DNA of 64,000 bases from an uncultured Bacteroidales bacterium (GCA_903903985.1 CAIVAT010000163.1:73061-137060), one strand, 5' to 3'. Positions 27,689 to 37,760 are shown, numbered from the stretch's first letter. The notes: a model not told the origin generated them from the letters alone. A program made the numbers and translations.

Positions 27689-29788
27689 ATGAAAAATGTA
27701 AAGAGAATTACGATGTTGATGACTGCCATCACTTTGATAACCTTCCTGTCGAACTTCAATCCCGCTGTCGGGTCAACACTGACCGTAACTTCTCCTAACG
27801 GGGGTGAAACCTGGACTGCCGGGACTACAAGTACCATTACCTGGACCAGCGACATCACCGGGAACGTAAGGATCTCGTTGTATAAGAATGGCGTACATCG
27901 TATATTGATTACGCCGGGAACCCCAAATAATGGCACTTTTACCTGGATGGTACCGGCATTTATCGCCTCAGGAACGGACTATACCGTTAAAATATCAAGT
28001 TGTTCAAATCCTCCTGTGAGCGATTTCAGCAATGCAAATTTCACGATCAATGGCGCCGGTGGTACCATTGTGGCTGTAACGGCTCCCAATGGCGGTGAAA
28101 CCTGGACTGTGGGGACAATGAGTACCATCACATGGACCAGTGACATCATTGGAAATGTGAGGATTGACTTGTTGAAAAACGGACAACAGCGTGCAGTGAT
28201 TTCCCATAATACGCCAAATGACAGCAGTTTTACATGGATGGTACCAAACAACATGACCTCCGGAACTGACTACACTGTTAAAGTTTCAAGTTGTACCAAT
28301 CCATCCGTCAGCGATGTGAGCGATGCGAATTTCACCATCAATGGCGCGGGCGGCACGTTCATGACGGTGACCGCTCCAAATGGAGGTGAGACCTGGAGTG
28401 CAGGAACTACAAATACCATCACATGGACCAGCGATATAACCGGAAATGTGAGGATCTCCTTATACAAGAATGGAGTACATCGTGCGGTGATTACTCCGGG
28501 CACGCCAAACAGTGGCACTTTCAACTGGCTTGTACCAGCCTTTATCGCATCTGGAAGTGACTACACCGTCAAAATTTCAAGTTGTGCCAATTCATCTGTC
28601 AGCGATGTGAGCGATGCGAATTTCACCATCAACGGCGCTGGCGGGACTGTGGTAACTGTAACCACCCCCAATGGAGGTGAAACCTGGACCACTGGTACAA
28701 CGAGTACCATTACCTGGACCAGCGACATCATCGGAAATGTGAGGATCGATTTGTTGAAAAACGGACAGCAGCGTGCAGTGATTTCTCATGGCACACCAAA
28801 CGATAGCAGTTTCACCTGGATGGTACCGGCCTGCATTGCATCCGGAACAGATTACACTGTTAAAATCTCCAGTTGTTTGAATCCGTCGCTCAGCGATGTC
28901 AGCGATGCCAATTTTACGATCAATGGCGGTGGCGGGACTGTGGTAACTGTAACCGCCCCCAATGGAGGTGAAACCTTGACTTCCGGTACAGCGAGTACCA
29001 TTACATGGACGAGCGATATCACCGGAAATGTTAGAATCTCCCTGTATAAAAATGGAGTACATCGCGCTGTGATTACTCCGGGCACGCCAAACAATGGCAC
29101 ATTCATCTGGACAATACCAGCCTGTATTGCAACCGGAACAGACTATACTGTTAAAATTTCAAGTTGCAACAATTCATCGGTCAACGATTTCAGCGATGCC
29201 ACCTTCACCATCAATGGTGGTGGCGGAACAATCGTGACAGTTACCGCTCCCAATGGCGGTGAATCATTTACAGCAGGATCACCATGTTCGATCACCTGGA
29301 CCAGCGACATCACCGGAAATGTCAGAATATCCCTGTACAAAAACGGAATGCATCGCGCTGTGATCGTTCCGGGTGTGCCAAATAATGGCACCTATAGCTG
29401 GCTGATTCCTGCCCTCATTGACTTCGATAGTACTTACACCATCAAGATTTCAAGTTGTTCAGATCCTTCGATTTTCGATTTCAGCGATGCAACTTTCTCT
29501 ATTGTACCCTCAGATGGAGCAATTCTGAAAACCACTCCCGGTGCCGTTGACAATGCAACCCCAACTTTGAGTTTATATCCAAACCCTGCCATCAACATCC
29601 TGAATGTATCGGCTGATCGGAATTTAAAGCATGTTTGGTTGATGAACAATTTAGGTACGACGGTTTTTGAATCCTTACCGGATAGCCGCGAGATGCAGAT
29701 AAATGTTAAAGGTTTCAGCGAAGGCATTTATTTTGTCAGGATTGAAACAGCAGGTTCCATGAGCACGCGTAAAGTGATTATAAAATAA
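27689..29788 (+). CDS. secreted protein of six KNH-type repeats with T9SS sorting domain
   Basis: 699 residues from the ATG at 27689, which best fits the signal peptide (MKNVKRITMLMTAITLITFL); another in-frame ATG lies at 27659. The mature part is six tandem ~97-residue repeats of the Kre9/KNH-type (PF10342-like) beta-sandwich. Each starts 'V-T-APNGGETW' and contains 'TITWTSDI-GNVRI' and 'DYTVKISSC'. The C-terminus is a type A T9SS domain ('LSLYPNPAINILNVS' ... 'STRKVIIK'). Such repeats act as extracellular spacers or adhesion modules. The gene is bounded downstream by a strong hairpin. Confidence 0.9.
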   Translation: MKNVKRITMLMTAITLITFLSNFNPAVGSTLTVTSPNGGETWTAGTTSTITWTSDITGNVRISLYKNGVHRILITPGTPNNGTFTWMVPAFIASGTDYTVKISSCSNPPVSDFSNANFTINGAGGTIVAVTAPNGGETWTVGTMSTITWTSDIIGNVRIDLLKNGQQRAVISHNTPNDSSFTWMVPNNMTSGTDYTVKVSSCTNPSVSDVSDANFTINGAGGTFMTVTAPNGGETWSAGTTNTITWTSDITGNVRISLYKNGVHRAVITPGTPNSGTFNWLVPAFIASGSDYTVKISSCANSSVSDVSDANFTINGAGGTVVTVTTPNGGETWTTGTTSTITWTSDIIGNVRIDLLKNGQQRAVISHGTPNDSSFTWMVPACIASGTDYTVKISSCLNPSLSDVSDANFTINGGGGTVVTVTAPNGGETLTSGTASTITWTSDITGNVRISLYKNGVHRAVITPGTPNNGTFIWTIPACIATGTDYTVKISSCNNSSVNDFSDATFTINGGGGTIVTVTAPNGGESFTAGSPCSITWTSDITGNVRISLYKNGMHRAVIVPGVPNNGTYSWLIPALIDFDSTYTIKISSCSDPSIFDFSDATFSIVPSDGAILKTTPGAVDNATPTLSLYPNPAINILNVSADRNLKHVWLMNNLGTTVFESLPDSREMQINVKGFSEGIYFVRIETAGSMSTRKVIIK
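27776..29521 (+). repeat. six tandem 291-bp coding repeats
   Basis: The anchor ggtgaaacctgg recurs every 291 bp (e.g. the codon block at 27791, 28082, 28373). Units 2 and 4 share 'RIDLLKNGQQRAVISH', while 1, 3, 5 and 6 share 'RISLYKNGVHR', so the array alternates before ending in two like units. Confidence 0.9.
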
Positions 29789-29838
29789 AGGTACCGTGGC
29801 TCATTCATGTTCTATACTGCATTTATTTCGTAGTCAGA

Positions 29839-29872
29839 AATTCAAAATCCCGCCAAAGCGGGATTTTGAATT
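29839..29872. terminator. bidirectional terminator hairpin
   Basis: A perfect 15-bp inverted repeat (aattcaaaatcccgc / gcgggattttgaatt) with the loop caaa lies between two convergent genes, 50 bp after one stop and 39 bp before the other. The A/T-rich outer arms give a U-tract on both strands. Confidence 0.85.
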
Positions 29873-29911
29873 ATTGAACGAATAACAAAGAAGGAGCAGT
29901 GTTTAATTGGT

Positions 29912-32900
29912 TTAATGTGATTTGATGAGTTTTATTATTTCAACATAGTCATCAGAAAGCACTTTTACGACATAGAGTCCTGCCGGTGCGTTGAAGAATT
30001 CAAATTCATGTTTCCTTTCTCCTGCCATTAACGTGGTCATAACTACTTCACCGCGCATGTTATAGATTTCAACTGTTAATTTAGCGTAAAATTTCTCACC
30101 CTTTTGTTCAATTGTAAAGGTTCCTGTGGTCGGGTTTGGGTAAATACTGAACAATGGGTATTGCGCTTTGGCAATTATTTCTTCAACCACTGAAACAACC
30201 CCATCAGATTGTTTGATCAGGTTGCAGTATAATCCGGAAGAATCAATATAAGCATGCATGTACCCTTCAGGTTGTATCCAGGTATGGGGCAGGAAACTGA
30301 TTTTCATCCCGGCTGCAAAGATTGCACTTCCTGTCGGTTCGACGATGAAATAGGTATCATCGCCTGCCACGGTAATTGTGTTTGTAGCATCGTAACATAC
30401 GGATTGCCCGCTGGCTACTGTTACGTTCTGTACCGTCCTGAACTCCGGAACCAATGCAAGGGTCGAAAACATCAGCTCCTCTCCGTAAGCAGTCCCGGCA
30501 AGATTAGTCGCATAAGCCCGCACGTAATAAGAAGTTGATGGCATGAGTGGTGACATCAGGCTAACAAATGTACCCAGGCCCGAACCATCAGCAGTGAAGT
30601 TATCCAGTAATGTCGGAGCCGGAGTTGTATTCCAGCATACACCCCTCGAGGTAACAAAGGCTCCTCCATCACTGGTAACATTGCCTCCGCTCATGGCACT
30701 GTTCTGGGTTATGAGGTTTACAGGTGCTGTTGTAACGGTCGGCAAATTGGGTATCGGAACATTCGTTGTGTAGATCAACCCATCAATTCCAATGGATAAC
30801 CCAACGATAGTCGATAAGGTCATGGTATGAAAGCCGGGGGATAAAATTCCTCCGGTATGGAAATAACAGACGGTATCCCCGGGATTTATGATGGCAGTGG
30901 TTACCGGAATTGAAGCGTCCGGAATGTTTAACACCAATGTTCCGGGTTGGGTCACATTCACCAGATCGATCATCAGGTTCATATCGTTCCAGAAAATATT
31001 GTTATAGCTCTCAAACTGAATGGAAAGATTTTGTACACCATCTGGTCCCAACCTTGATGGAAATTGATCCAGGTAGGCACCTTCATAATCAAAATAAGTG
31101 TAGTTCACCGCCACTATATTGCCAAATTCACAACTGTTGTGCGGCCTGTCGCGCCATCCCATGTTAACCAGGGCAAATGCATTATTGTTACTTGGTGTTG
31201 TCACGGGATTAACAGGGCAGTTGAACATCATGTCGAACCAGATATCCCCGTTGTCGTTATGAATGGTATAAACCTTCGGAACATTTGTGTTGTTCTGGAT
31301 ATACCGCCACATGCAATAGTGGTTCCAGTTCCATTGCTTGAATTTAACCCAGCGAGAAAAGCTCCATTGAAAGACATCCGTGTTTCCACAACCGTTCACG
31401 TAGGTATAATGAATCTGAAGAGTTCTGTGGGGAGGGATCATGACCCTGACCGAAGCGGTCTTGTATGGCAGATGAACATGGCGTACTATTCTGATAGTAC
31501 TGTTGAAAGTCGTGACAGGTCCGGGGGCTATCTCCACCATCTCGGGTGCAAACTCCAGTGTAGCAGTATTGTAGAAAGCAATAAATACCTGATCCCCTGG
31601 TGGAGGAAGGTTGATGAACCTGTTGCAATGCACAACGTAGGTCCCGGCACCACCACCACCGCCGCCGATGTATGTAATTCCACCGTTCAGGGTACTCAGC
31701 GTGTCGTTTGGATTGCATGCAGTATGCGCTACAATGTATATATTTTCGGGTGGAGGTGAAATGCCCAGCGAATCGCTGATCGTACCGGTAATAACAGTCA
31801 TTGGCAAGGTCATAAAAGCATATTCGTTGCCATAAGCCGTTCCCACTGTGTTTGTGGCATAAGCACGCACATAATACTGAGTGTTTTGCAGCAGCGGGGA
31901 GATAAAGCTGGTGAAAATGCCAAGACCTGAGCCATCGATGGTATGACTGTCAGCCAACGTTGGCGCCGGCAACGTACTCCAGCATACCCCGCGGGCTGTG
32001 ACCAGTGCCCCTCCGTCATGCGTTACATTTCCTCCGCTCATTGCACTGCCGGGTGTGATGGAAGTTACAGGCGCAGTGATCACCGTTGGCAGAACCGGGG
32101 CCGGAACCATGGAGGTGAAATTAAAACAATCAATGCCCATGGAGAGGCCTCCCGTGGCGCTTAAAGTCATGGTGTGCATTCCCGGAAACAGAATTCCACC
32201 AGGAAGGAAATGCACGACATGATCCACCGCATTGATGGTGGCTGAGGTGAGCGGTATTGTCGCATCAGGAAGGTAAAGTTCGAGGGTGCCCGGCTGTGTT
32301 ACATTCACCAGGTCGATCATCATATCCATGTCACCCCAGAAGATGTTATCATAACTCTCAAACTGGATCGTCAGGTTTTGTACCCCATCCGTGCCCAATC
32401 TTGAAGGAAAATTCTGCAATTCGGCTCCCGGAAGATAGGAGAAAGCATGCGATGGCGCAATGATGTTGCCAAACTCACAGGAATATCCGTCCCTGCCGCC
32501 TACGTTCAGCAGTGCAAAATCCTGCGGATTGGAAGGTGAAGTTTGACCCGTTGAAGGAACAATTGTAAAATCAAGGGTAAACCCATAGCCATCATCACAA
32601 TGGAATCGTTTGAATATGTAATCTGCCGTATTGTTCGTGATCTCTCTTATTGTACTGTCGGGATTGAAATTCCAAGGGCTGTACACCGGAAGGTACCAGC
32701 TGCTGCCATTCCACTGCTGTATATCGGTATTGCCGCAGCCACCTGTGCCATTATAGGGCCACTGAACGTTATTCCAATGTACCCGCAAAGTCTTGTTCGG
32801 AGGTATGGCCATGGTGACCCAGTCGGTTTTCTGCAAAGTTGCAAAAACATTGACAACAACCTGTACATTGATTGTTGTCGGTAAAACAGCCGGCATCAGC

Positions 32901-35704
32901 ACTTCAGCCGGCCTGAAATTGGTACCATCGTAAAATGTCACATCAACCATTTCTCCTGTTTGGATTGGATGGCCGGGAAAATCAAAAACACGGTAGATCC
33001 CGACATTGTTCTCAACCTCATATTGAATTCCTCCGTTTGCAATTGTTTGAACAACAGATGTATTGCAATGCTGTGTGGCAATGATAAATAAATCGCCGGG
33101 AGACGGGGGAAGTCCGGATGGGGTTGTTACCGAACCTGTCATGATGACCTGTTGTGCCGTCATAAATTGATAACCGCTAGTCCATGGGCTGAAAATCAAC
33201 GTTCTGCAATGCGACCGGAGATATGCATAAAAGGTAGTATTGGCAGGAAGTCCGGTAACTGCTATGCTCAAACTCATAGTAGAACCTGAAATGAATAGAC
33301 CATCCGGTCCGCTTCCCGGAGTTCCGCTGATACGTACTTCATAATCATAGCCGAGGCCTGGATTTGGAACCGCGGCATTCCATGAAATAACAACAGAGGT
33401 TAAATTTGTAAAAGTTACGTTTATCCCTGTTGGTGGAAAACAGGATAATGGAGAGATTCCATCGAATTCATCGCATCCGACATCTGGTGGAGATAACCTG
33501 GGATCGCCTTCAATGTCATCGGTTACAGGGAAAGGCGTTGTGATTTGAATACCCCCGCCTTCACACAACGTGGGAATAGTTGTTTCCATATGAGGATTGC
33601 AACCGGAGGGTGTTCCTGAAAATGGCGGGTCTTCTGAAAAAGAAATATTATCCCTTGTCGGCCCGACGCGGGCCTGGAACGCAGCTATGCCCTGGTCGCC
33701 ATTGACACCATCATAGTAGATCAGGTACTGTGGCCCCGAATTCCATACGTAGTAATCGTTGGCGTTGGAATTGATTGAATAGGTCGCAAGGCTTACTCCG
33801 TCCCTTCTGTAGGCCACACTATAACCTGCGGCGCCATTGGGTGTCGATTTGTTCACCAGGATATTGTTTCGCATATCAAGATTTGACGTTGTTGATGCAT
33901 ACAATGCCGCACTTCCAAATAGAGCACCCGAGCTGAGTGCATAAAGGTTTACTGTATTGAAGAAAACATTTGCGTTTGTCACCCCGGATACATAAATCCC
34001 GACAAGCGGAATAGCTGCATTTGCATTGGTACATTGCAAGCCGGTCATGTAGTTATTGTAAACATTTGCAGTGATGCCCCCGGCAAGATAGATTCCATAA
34101 ACAACCCCATTGGTGTTGCTGCATACCAGATCGCAGATTTTATTCCCGTGAATATTGTTGGATGTTCCCAACAGATTGTGGATACCATAAACAGATAACC
34201 CTGAAGTGTGCAATCCATTTATTCTGTTGCTGCCAACTGATAATGACAACGGCCCCGTCGATATACCCAGCACAATACCGTGTATGGGCCCTGAACCAGT
34301 AAGGCCTGAAACTGTATTTCCGTTTACCATGGACCCGGTTGCTCCGAAACCCTGGTAAACACCAAACATCGGAGAACTCCCGCCGGAAATATTTGAAATG
34401 ACATTATTAGAAATGTTTTCAACCTCTGATGTTGAAGAATTAAGCCTGATACCATAAAATGACGAAGCTCCGGTCAAGGTGATATTGGAGAAATTATTGT
34501 TTGTTATGGTCACAGTACCTCCCGTGGCGGCGCCATTGCTGAAGAAGCATTCCAGCTCCCCTGCCCCTGTCTTATTGATCGCGCCTGTGGTCGAGTTACC
34601 ATCAATGGTTACATTGCTTGTAGTATTGCTGCAAAAAATCAAATAGGAAGTCGAAGTGGATGCAAAGGCGCCATAGCTGAAGGTATTGTTGTTGACAGTT
34701 GCCGTTGTCCCGGCCGGGGCGATGTGAATACAATTGGCCAGTGATCCTGTGCCCTGGGAGAGCGTAATGTTGTTATTATTAAAAACCATGTTACCTCCGG
34801 CATTCGAATTTGACATAAATATCCCGTATAAGGTACCAATCGCAGAGGTACCCCCGTTACCGGCATTGTCGATCAGATTATAACTGACGGTCGGACTTGT
34901 CTGATAAATCAGGTAAACACCATATGAAGCGGACGCTACGTTCCCTCCATAGTTCTGAATTGTATTCCCGGCATTAGCAGCACCAGTGGTATTGTTCTGA
35001 TCCTGGAAGTCATACGGGGATGATATATGATTGTATCCACGCAAGACAATACCGGCAAAAACATTATTAATGTTATTCCCGGTCATTGATATGTTCTCAT
35101 TTCTTCCCCCGGTTGAGGTAACTGCGACACCGGATGCAGACCCGGGAAGGGAAGACGGAACATTGTTGGATGAATAAATACCCACTACAAAAGGGCTGTT
35201 GCCTTTGGTCATGGTAATGGCGGCATTTTTAATGGTAACAAATTTGCAACCATCCAAACCCGACACTTTACGCAAATAATATCCATATTCGATGTCTTTG
35301 TTTCCCGAAACAACATCGATGGCATCAAAGGTGATATAATCCGAACCCTGGATAATGAAAATTGCATCCCCTTGTCCACCTAAAACGCTTGTGGCAACAC
35401 TTCCTGCGTCGTTTCTGCTAACAACCGGGTTGGGTCCGATGGTTGAATGGTCTTTTTGAAAAACAACCGGATCCGACACGGTTCCGGTAGCAGTAATAAG
35501 CAATGGTGTTGTAATGGATTCAGTATATCCGCAGGCAATGTTAAAAGTGACCCCGCCTGAACCTACACCAAAATTATTCAGATCTGTAATTGCCGTTGCA
35601 ATCGTTGGATAACTCCCAGGTATGGTTTTAATACCTGTCAAAGGCTGTCCAATAGCTGTAAAAAAAACTGCCATGGCAGCAAGGAAAAGGAAATTTTTTT
35701 TCAT
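29912..35704 (-). CDS. giant secreted beta-helix/FN3 protein with T9SS sorting domain
   Basis: 1930 residues. It has a signal peptide (MKKNFLFLAAMAVFFTAIGQ), then 'PLTGIKTIPGSYPTIATAIT', the same start as the beta-helix paralogues at 7.2-14.5 kb. A beta-helix runs to ~residue 750 and ends in 'DVGCDEFDG'. A fibronectin III domain (~755-840, 'CFPPTGINVTF') follows. Then come two copies of a ~450-residue module holding a jelly-roll-like part ('FPSRLGPDGVQNLSIQFESY') and an FN3-like part ('VRAYATN-GTAYG-E'). Last is a type A T9SS domain ('FSIYPNPTTGTFTIEQ' ... 'KLIKSH'). Likely a cell-surface protein exported by T9SS; no catalytic site was recognised. Confidence 0.9.
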   Translation of the reverse strand: MKKNFLFLAAMAVFFTAIGQPLTGIKTIPGSYPTIATAITDLNNFGVGSGGVTFNIACGYTESITTPLLITATGTVSDPVVFQKDHSTIGPNPVVSRNDAGSVATSVLGGQGDAIFIIQGSDYITFDAIDVVSGNKDIEYGYYLRKVSGLDGCKFVTIKNAAITMTKGNSPFVVGIYSSNNVPSSLPGSASGVAVTSTGGRNENISMTGNNINNVFAGIVLRGYNHISSPYDFQDQNNTTGAANAGNTIQNYGGNVASASYGVYLIYQTSPTVSYNLIDNAGNGGTSAIGTLYGIFMSNSNAGGNMVFNNNNITLSQGTGSLANCIHIAPAGTTATVNNNTFSYGAFASTSTSYLIFCSNTTSNVTIDGNSTTGAINKTGAGELECFFSNGAATGGTVTITNNNFSNITLTGASSFYGIRLNSSTSEVENISNNVISNISGGSSPMFGVYQGFGATGSMVNGNTVSGLTGSGPIHGIVLGISTGPLSLSVGSNRINGLHTSGLSVYGIHNLLGTSNNIHGNKICDLVCSNTNGVVYGIYLAGGITANVYNNYMTGLQCTNANAAIPLVGIYVSGVTNANVFFNTVNLYALSSGALFGSAALYASTTSNLDMRNNILVNKSTPNGAAGYSVAYRRDGVSLATYSINSNANDYYVWNSGPQYLIYYDGVNGDQGIAAFQARVGPTRDNISFSEDPPFSGTPSGCNPHMETTIPTLCEGGGIQITTPFPVTDDIEGDPRLSPPDVGCDEFDGISPLSCFPPTGINVTFTNLTSVVISWNAAVPNPGLGYDYEVRISGTPGSGPDGLFISGSTMSLSIAVTGLPANTTFYAYLRSHCRTLIFSPWTSGYQFMTAQQVIMTGSVTTPSGLPPSPGDLFIIATQHCNTSVVQTIANGGIQYEVENNVGIYRVFDFPGHPIQTGEMVDVTFYDGTNFRPAEVLMPAVLPTTINVQVVVNVFATLQKTDWVTMAIPPNKTLRVHWNNVQWPYNGTGGCGNTDIQQWNGSSWYLPVYSPWNFNPDSTIREITNNTADYIFKRFHCDDGYGFTLDFTIVPSTGQTSPSNPQDFALLNVGGRDGYSCEFGNIIAPSHAFSYLPGAELQNFPSRLGTDGVQNLTIQFESYDNIFWGDMDMMIDLVNVTQPGTLELYLPDATIPLTSATINAVDHVVHFLPGGILFPGMHTMTLSATGGLSMGIDCFNFTSMVPAPVLPTVITAPVTSITPGSAMSGGNVTHDGGALVTARGVCWSTLPAPTLADSHTIDGSGLGIFTSFISPLLQNTQYYVRAYATNTVGTAYGNEYAFMTLPMTVITGTISDSLGISPPPENIYIVAHTACNPNDTLSTLNGGITYIGGGGGGAGTYVVHCNRFINLPPPGDQVFIAFYNTATLEFAPEMVEIAPGPVTTFNSTIRIVRHVHLPYKTASVRVMIPPHRTLQIHYTYVNGCGNTDVFQWSFSRWVKFKQWNWNHYCMWRYIQNNTNVPKVYTIHNDNGDIWFDMMFNCPVNPVTTPSNNNAFALVNMGWRDRPHNSCEFGNIVAVNYTYFDYEGAYLDQFPSRLGPDGVQNLSIQFESYNNIFWNDMNLMIDLVNVTQPGTLVLNIPDASIPVTTAIINPGDTVCYFHTGGILSPGFHTMTLSTIVGLSIGIDGLIYTTNVPIPNLPTVTTAPVNLITQNSAMSGGNVTSDGGAFVTSRGVCWNTTPAPTLLDNFTADGSGLGTFVSLMSPLMPSTSYYVRAYATNLAGTAYGEELMFSTLALVPEFRTVQNVTVASGQSVCYDATNTITVAGDDTYFIVEPTGSAIFAAGMKISFLPHTWIQPEGYMHAYIDSSGLYCNLIKQSDGVVSVVEEIIAKAQYPLFSIYPNPTTGTFTIEQKGEKFYAKLTVEIYNMRGEVVMTTLMAGERKHEFEFFNAPAGLYVVKVLSDDYVEIIKLIKSH

Positions 35705-36220
35705 AATTCTCTTTTTTTTTATTTGTTTATCCTACACGAAAATTTTCGGTAAAATTCTATCAGTATACCTCCCAGGCTCAGCATTCATAAGAATAATATT
35801 AGTTGCAGACATCATCATTCATGATATTAAACACATTTATAACCAAATGAAAACATATCATTTTCACGGAAAACAACACCATCGGATGACTTCATTCAGG
35901 GTTCAGTTTTACTCCAATTATCAAGCAAAAAATTAGAACAAAAAATGTATCAAAATGAAAACCAAATGTTTATGAAGAATGAATTATAAGATAAAGCAGT
36001 TTTAGCAAGTGGAGGGTCAGAGAAATTTTCAACCGGCAACGCTGCAATCCGGTTAATTATCGAAGGACAGTAAATGTACAAAAAAATCAGATATTTGTCA
36101 AGGGCTTTTTCAGATATGATGATCGCTTAAAGGAATCGTTTAGCTATTTGGGGATTCCGCACCTCAGGGTCATTTTTTTCCCTATTTTTGCCGGCAGATA
36201 AATAATAAAAGCAACCAGGC
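35705..36220. other. 516-bp intergenic region upstream of the biosynthetic cluster
   Basis: No credible gene on either strand. It holds a 12-bp perfect palindrome cgaaaattttcg (35737-35748), 33 bp from the start of the leftward beta-helix gene, and a TATTTTTG -7 box (36183-36190) 31 bp before the first cluster gene. The rest is A/T-rich (notably 35900-36120), consistent with control sequences for two divergent transcripts. Confidence 0.6.
36183..36190 (+). promoter_or_regulatory. -7 promoter box (TATTTTTG) of the biosynthetic cluster
   Basis: TAnnTTTG match 31 bp before the first cluster ATG (36221). No TTG lies at 17-23 bp spacing; the nearest TTG is ~33 bp upstream, so the -33 element is weak or absent. 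Confidence 0.5.
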
Positions 36221-36622
36221 ATGCTTTTGGGCAATTTTTTTGATATTCAATTACTTACAATCGGTGATGTCATTGAGGCACAGCAAAAATGCAGTGCAAT
36301 CGCTGCGCTCAATTGCAACCATCCGATCTATGAAGGGCATTTCCAGGGGAATCCTGTTGTTCCCGGCGTATGCCAGGTTCAGATGGTAGCAGAAATCGTT
36401 GAAATAATTGTTAATCATCCAATTAAACTAACGACCTCGGATAATATCAAGTTTCTTTCGATGATCAATCCAATGGTAAATCCACTGCTGACGTTTGAAA
36501 TAGTCATCAGGCACAATCCTGATCAGTGTTTTTCGGTAACAGCTTCCGTGCAAACGGGGGCCATCCTCTTTTTTAAGTTTAAAGGAAAATTCGAATCTGT
36601 TGAAAAATGCCAAGGAAACTGA
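36221..36622 (+). CDS. FabZ/ApeI-like 3-hydroxyacyl-ACP dehydratase
   Basis: 133 residues, single hotdog fold. 'HPIYEGHFQGNPVVPGV' is the FabZ/FabA-family active-site segment with catalytic His40. The residue that is Glu in FabZ (four after PGV) is Gln54 here. It is probably the beta-hydroxyacyl-ACP dehydratase of the cluster, similar in setting to the ApeI-type dehydratases of aryl-polyene clusters. First gene of the run; its end overlaps the thioesterase start by 16 bp, implying one transcript. Whether the Gln variant still dehydrates or only isomerises/hydrates is unclear. Confidence 0.82.
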   Translation: MLLGNFFDIQLLTIGDVIEAQQKCSAIAALNCNHPIYEGHFQGNPVVPGVCQVQMVAEIVEIIVNHPIKLTTSDNIKFLSMINPMVNPLLTFEIVIRHNPDQCFSVTASVQTGAILFFKFKGKFESVEKCQGN

Positions 36623-36996
36623 CCATAACCCTCTCAGCGCGCGGCTATGAGCTTGATTCATACAACCACATCAACAATGCGGTTTATCTTCAATATTTTG
36701 AGCATGCCCGCTGGGAATTTTTCAGGCAACTTGATCTGTACAGTGTATTAAAAGAAACAAATAACCTTCCGGTTGTGACTGACATTCACATCCGCTACCA
36801 AAGAGAAATAAAACTCTTCGACGAACTGAAGATCGAATCATTTTGTGTGCAGGAAAAACCTTATCTCATTTTCCAACAAAAAATAATCAATTTGTCAACC
36901 GGTCTTTCTTCAGCCAGGGCAACAACAAAACTTATCTTTATTGATAATGACAGAATGGCCAGGGATGTTCCTGGCGAAATTCTATCCTGCATTTAA
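36607..36996 (+). CDS. hotdog acyl-CoA/ACP thioesterase (YbgC/4HBT type)
   Basis: 129 residues. 'YELDSYNHINNAVYLQYFEH' matches the 4-hydroxybenzoyl-CoA-thioesterase pattern D-x-x-x-H-x-N-N-x-x-Y-x-x-x-F-E, with the catalytic Asp in 'ELDSY'. Aryl-polyene clusters carry an equivalent gene (ApeK). It probably edits or releases acyl chains from ACP or CoA. Overlaps the dehydratase gene, with 11 bp to the next start. Confidence 0.86.
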   Translation: MPRKLTITLSARGYELDSYNHINNAVYLQYFEHARWEFFRQLDLYSVLKETNNLPVVTDIHIRYQREIKLFDELKIESFCVQEKPYLIFQQKIINLSTGLSSARATTKLIFIDNDRMARDVPGEILSCI

Positions 36997-37007
36997 ATCG
37001 AGATTGA

Positions 37008-37760
37008 ATGATTCATCGTGATAAATCAACATTTGAGCTAATTGATTCGATCGGGATTATTTCCCTGGACGATCCGCCTGCAAACGCACTTTCGATACCT
37101 GAATTTATCTCCATCCGCCTCCTTCATCAATGGATTGCCAACCCGTCTCTCAAGGGATTGATTATCAGGGGTGAGGGGAAAAATTTTTCTGCCGGTGGGA
37201 ATCTTGAAGCAATCTTCAATGCCAGCGGGAATCCAAAAACCTTACAATCGCTGATGGAGGACGGAATATCCCTTTTAAAGACCATTGAAAACCTTGACAT
37301 TCCGGTTATCGCAGCGATTAACCGGGTTTGCTTCGGAGGCGGGCTTGAAATTGCCCTCGCATGCCACATTCGGATTGCTTCGGAAAATGCACTGCTGGCC
37401 TTTCCGGAAGCGAACTTTAATTTGATGCCAGGGATGGGAGGAACAGTGAGGCTTCCGGCGTATGCAGGTTTTTCCCAATCTGCTGAAATGATCCTTGGCG
37501 GAGATATGATCGATGCCCTGAATGCCAAAGAGCTGGGCATTGTTGATCATATTGCTCCCAAAGACCAGGCATTTGAATATGCATGGACCCTGATGCAAAA
37601 AATGACCCATGACAGGCCGGTAAAAGTAATCAGGTCGATCATGAAAGCGCTGAAAAATGCCGTTGAATTATCACATGATGAGGCCATGAAGGAGGAAACC
37701 CTGTTATTTTGTTCCCTTGCCAGGGATGAGGCCGAACGTCGCAAGAATGAGGAGGCCTGA
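37008..37760 (+). CDS. enoyl-CoA hydratase/isomerase family protein (crotonase 1)
   Basis: 250 residues, crotonase fold. The oxyanion-hole segments are 'GKNFSAGGNLEAI' and 'FGGGLEIALACHIRIA'. The two glutamates used by hydratases are present: Glu114 in 'GGGLE' and Glu134 in 'AFPEANFNLMPGMGGTVRL'. It should therefore be competent for hydration/dehydration of a 2-enoyl thioester. It forms a pair with a second crotonase 3 bp downstream. With the 3-hydroxyacyl-CoA dehydrogenase of the same cluster it could run part of a beta-oxidation-like or reverse cycle on the cluster's acyl chain. Confidence 0.88.
   Translation: MIHRDKSTFELIDSIGIISLDDPPANALSIPEFISIRLLHQWIANPSLKGLIIRGEGKNFSAGGNLEAIFNASGNPKTLQSLMEDGISLLKTIENLDIPVIAAINRVCFGGGLEIALACHIRIASENALLAFPEANFNLMPGMGGTVRLPAYAGFSQSAEMILGGDMIDALNAKELGIVDHIAPKDQAFEYAWTLMQKMTHDRPVKVIRSIMKALKNAVELSHDEAMKEETLLFCSLARDEAERRKNEEA

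Noticed and set aside
27776-29521. CRISPR-like or non-coding tandem repeat
   Set aside because: The 291-bp periodicity is fully explained by six in-frame 97-residue protein domains.
35622-35936. Reading frame in the gap before the cluster
   Set aside because: It overlaps the signal-peptide coding part of the leftward beta-helix gene on the other strand and has no protein-like features.
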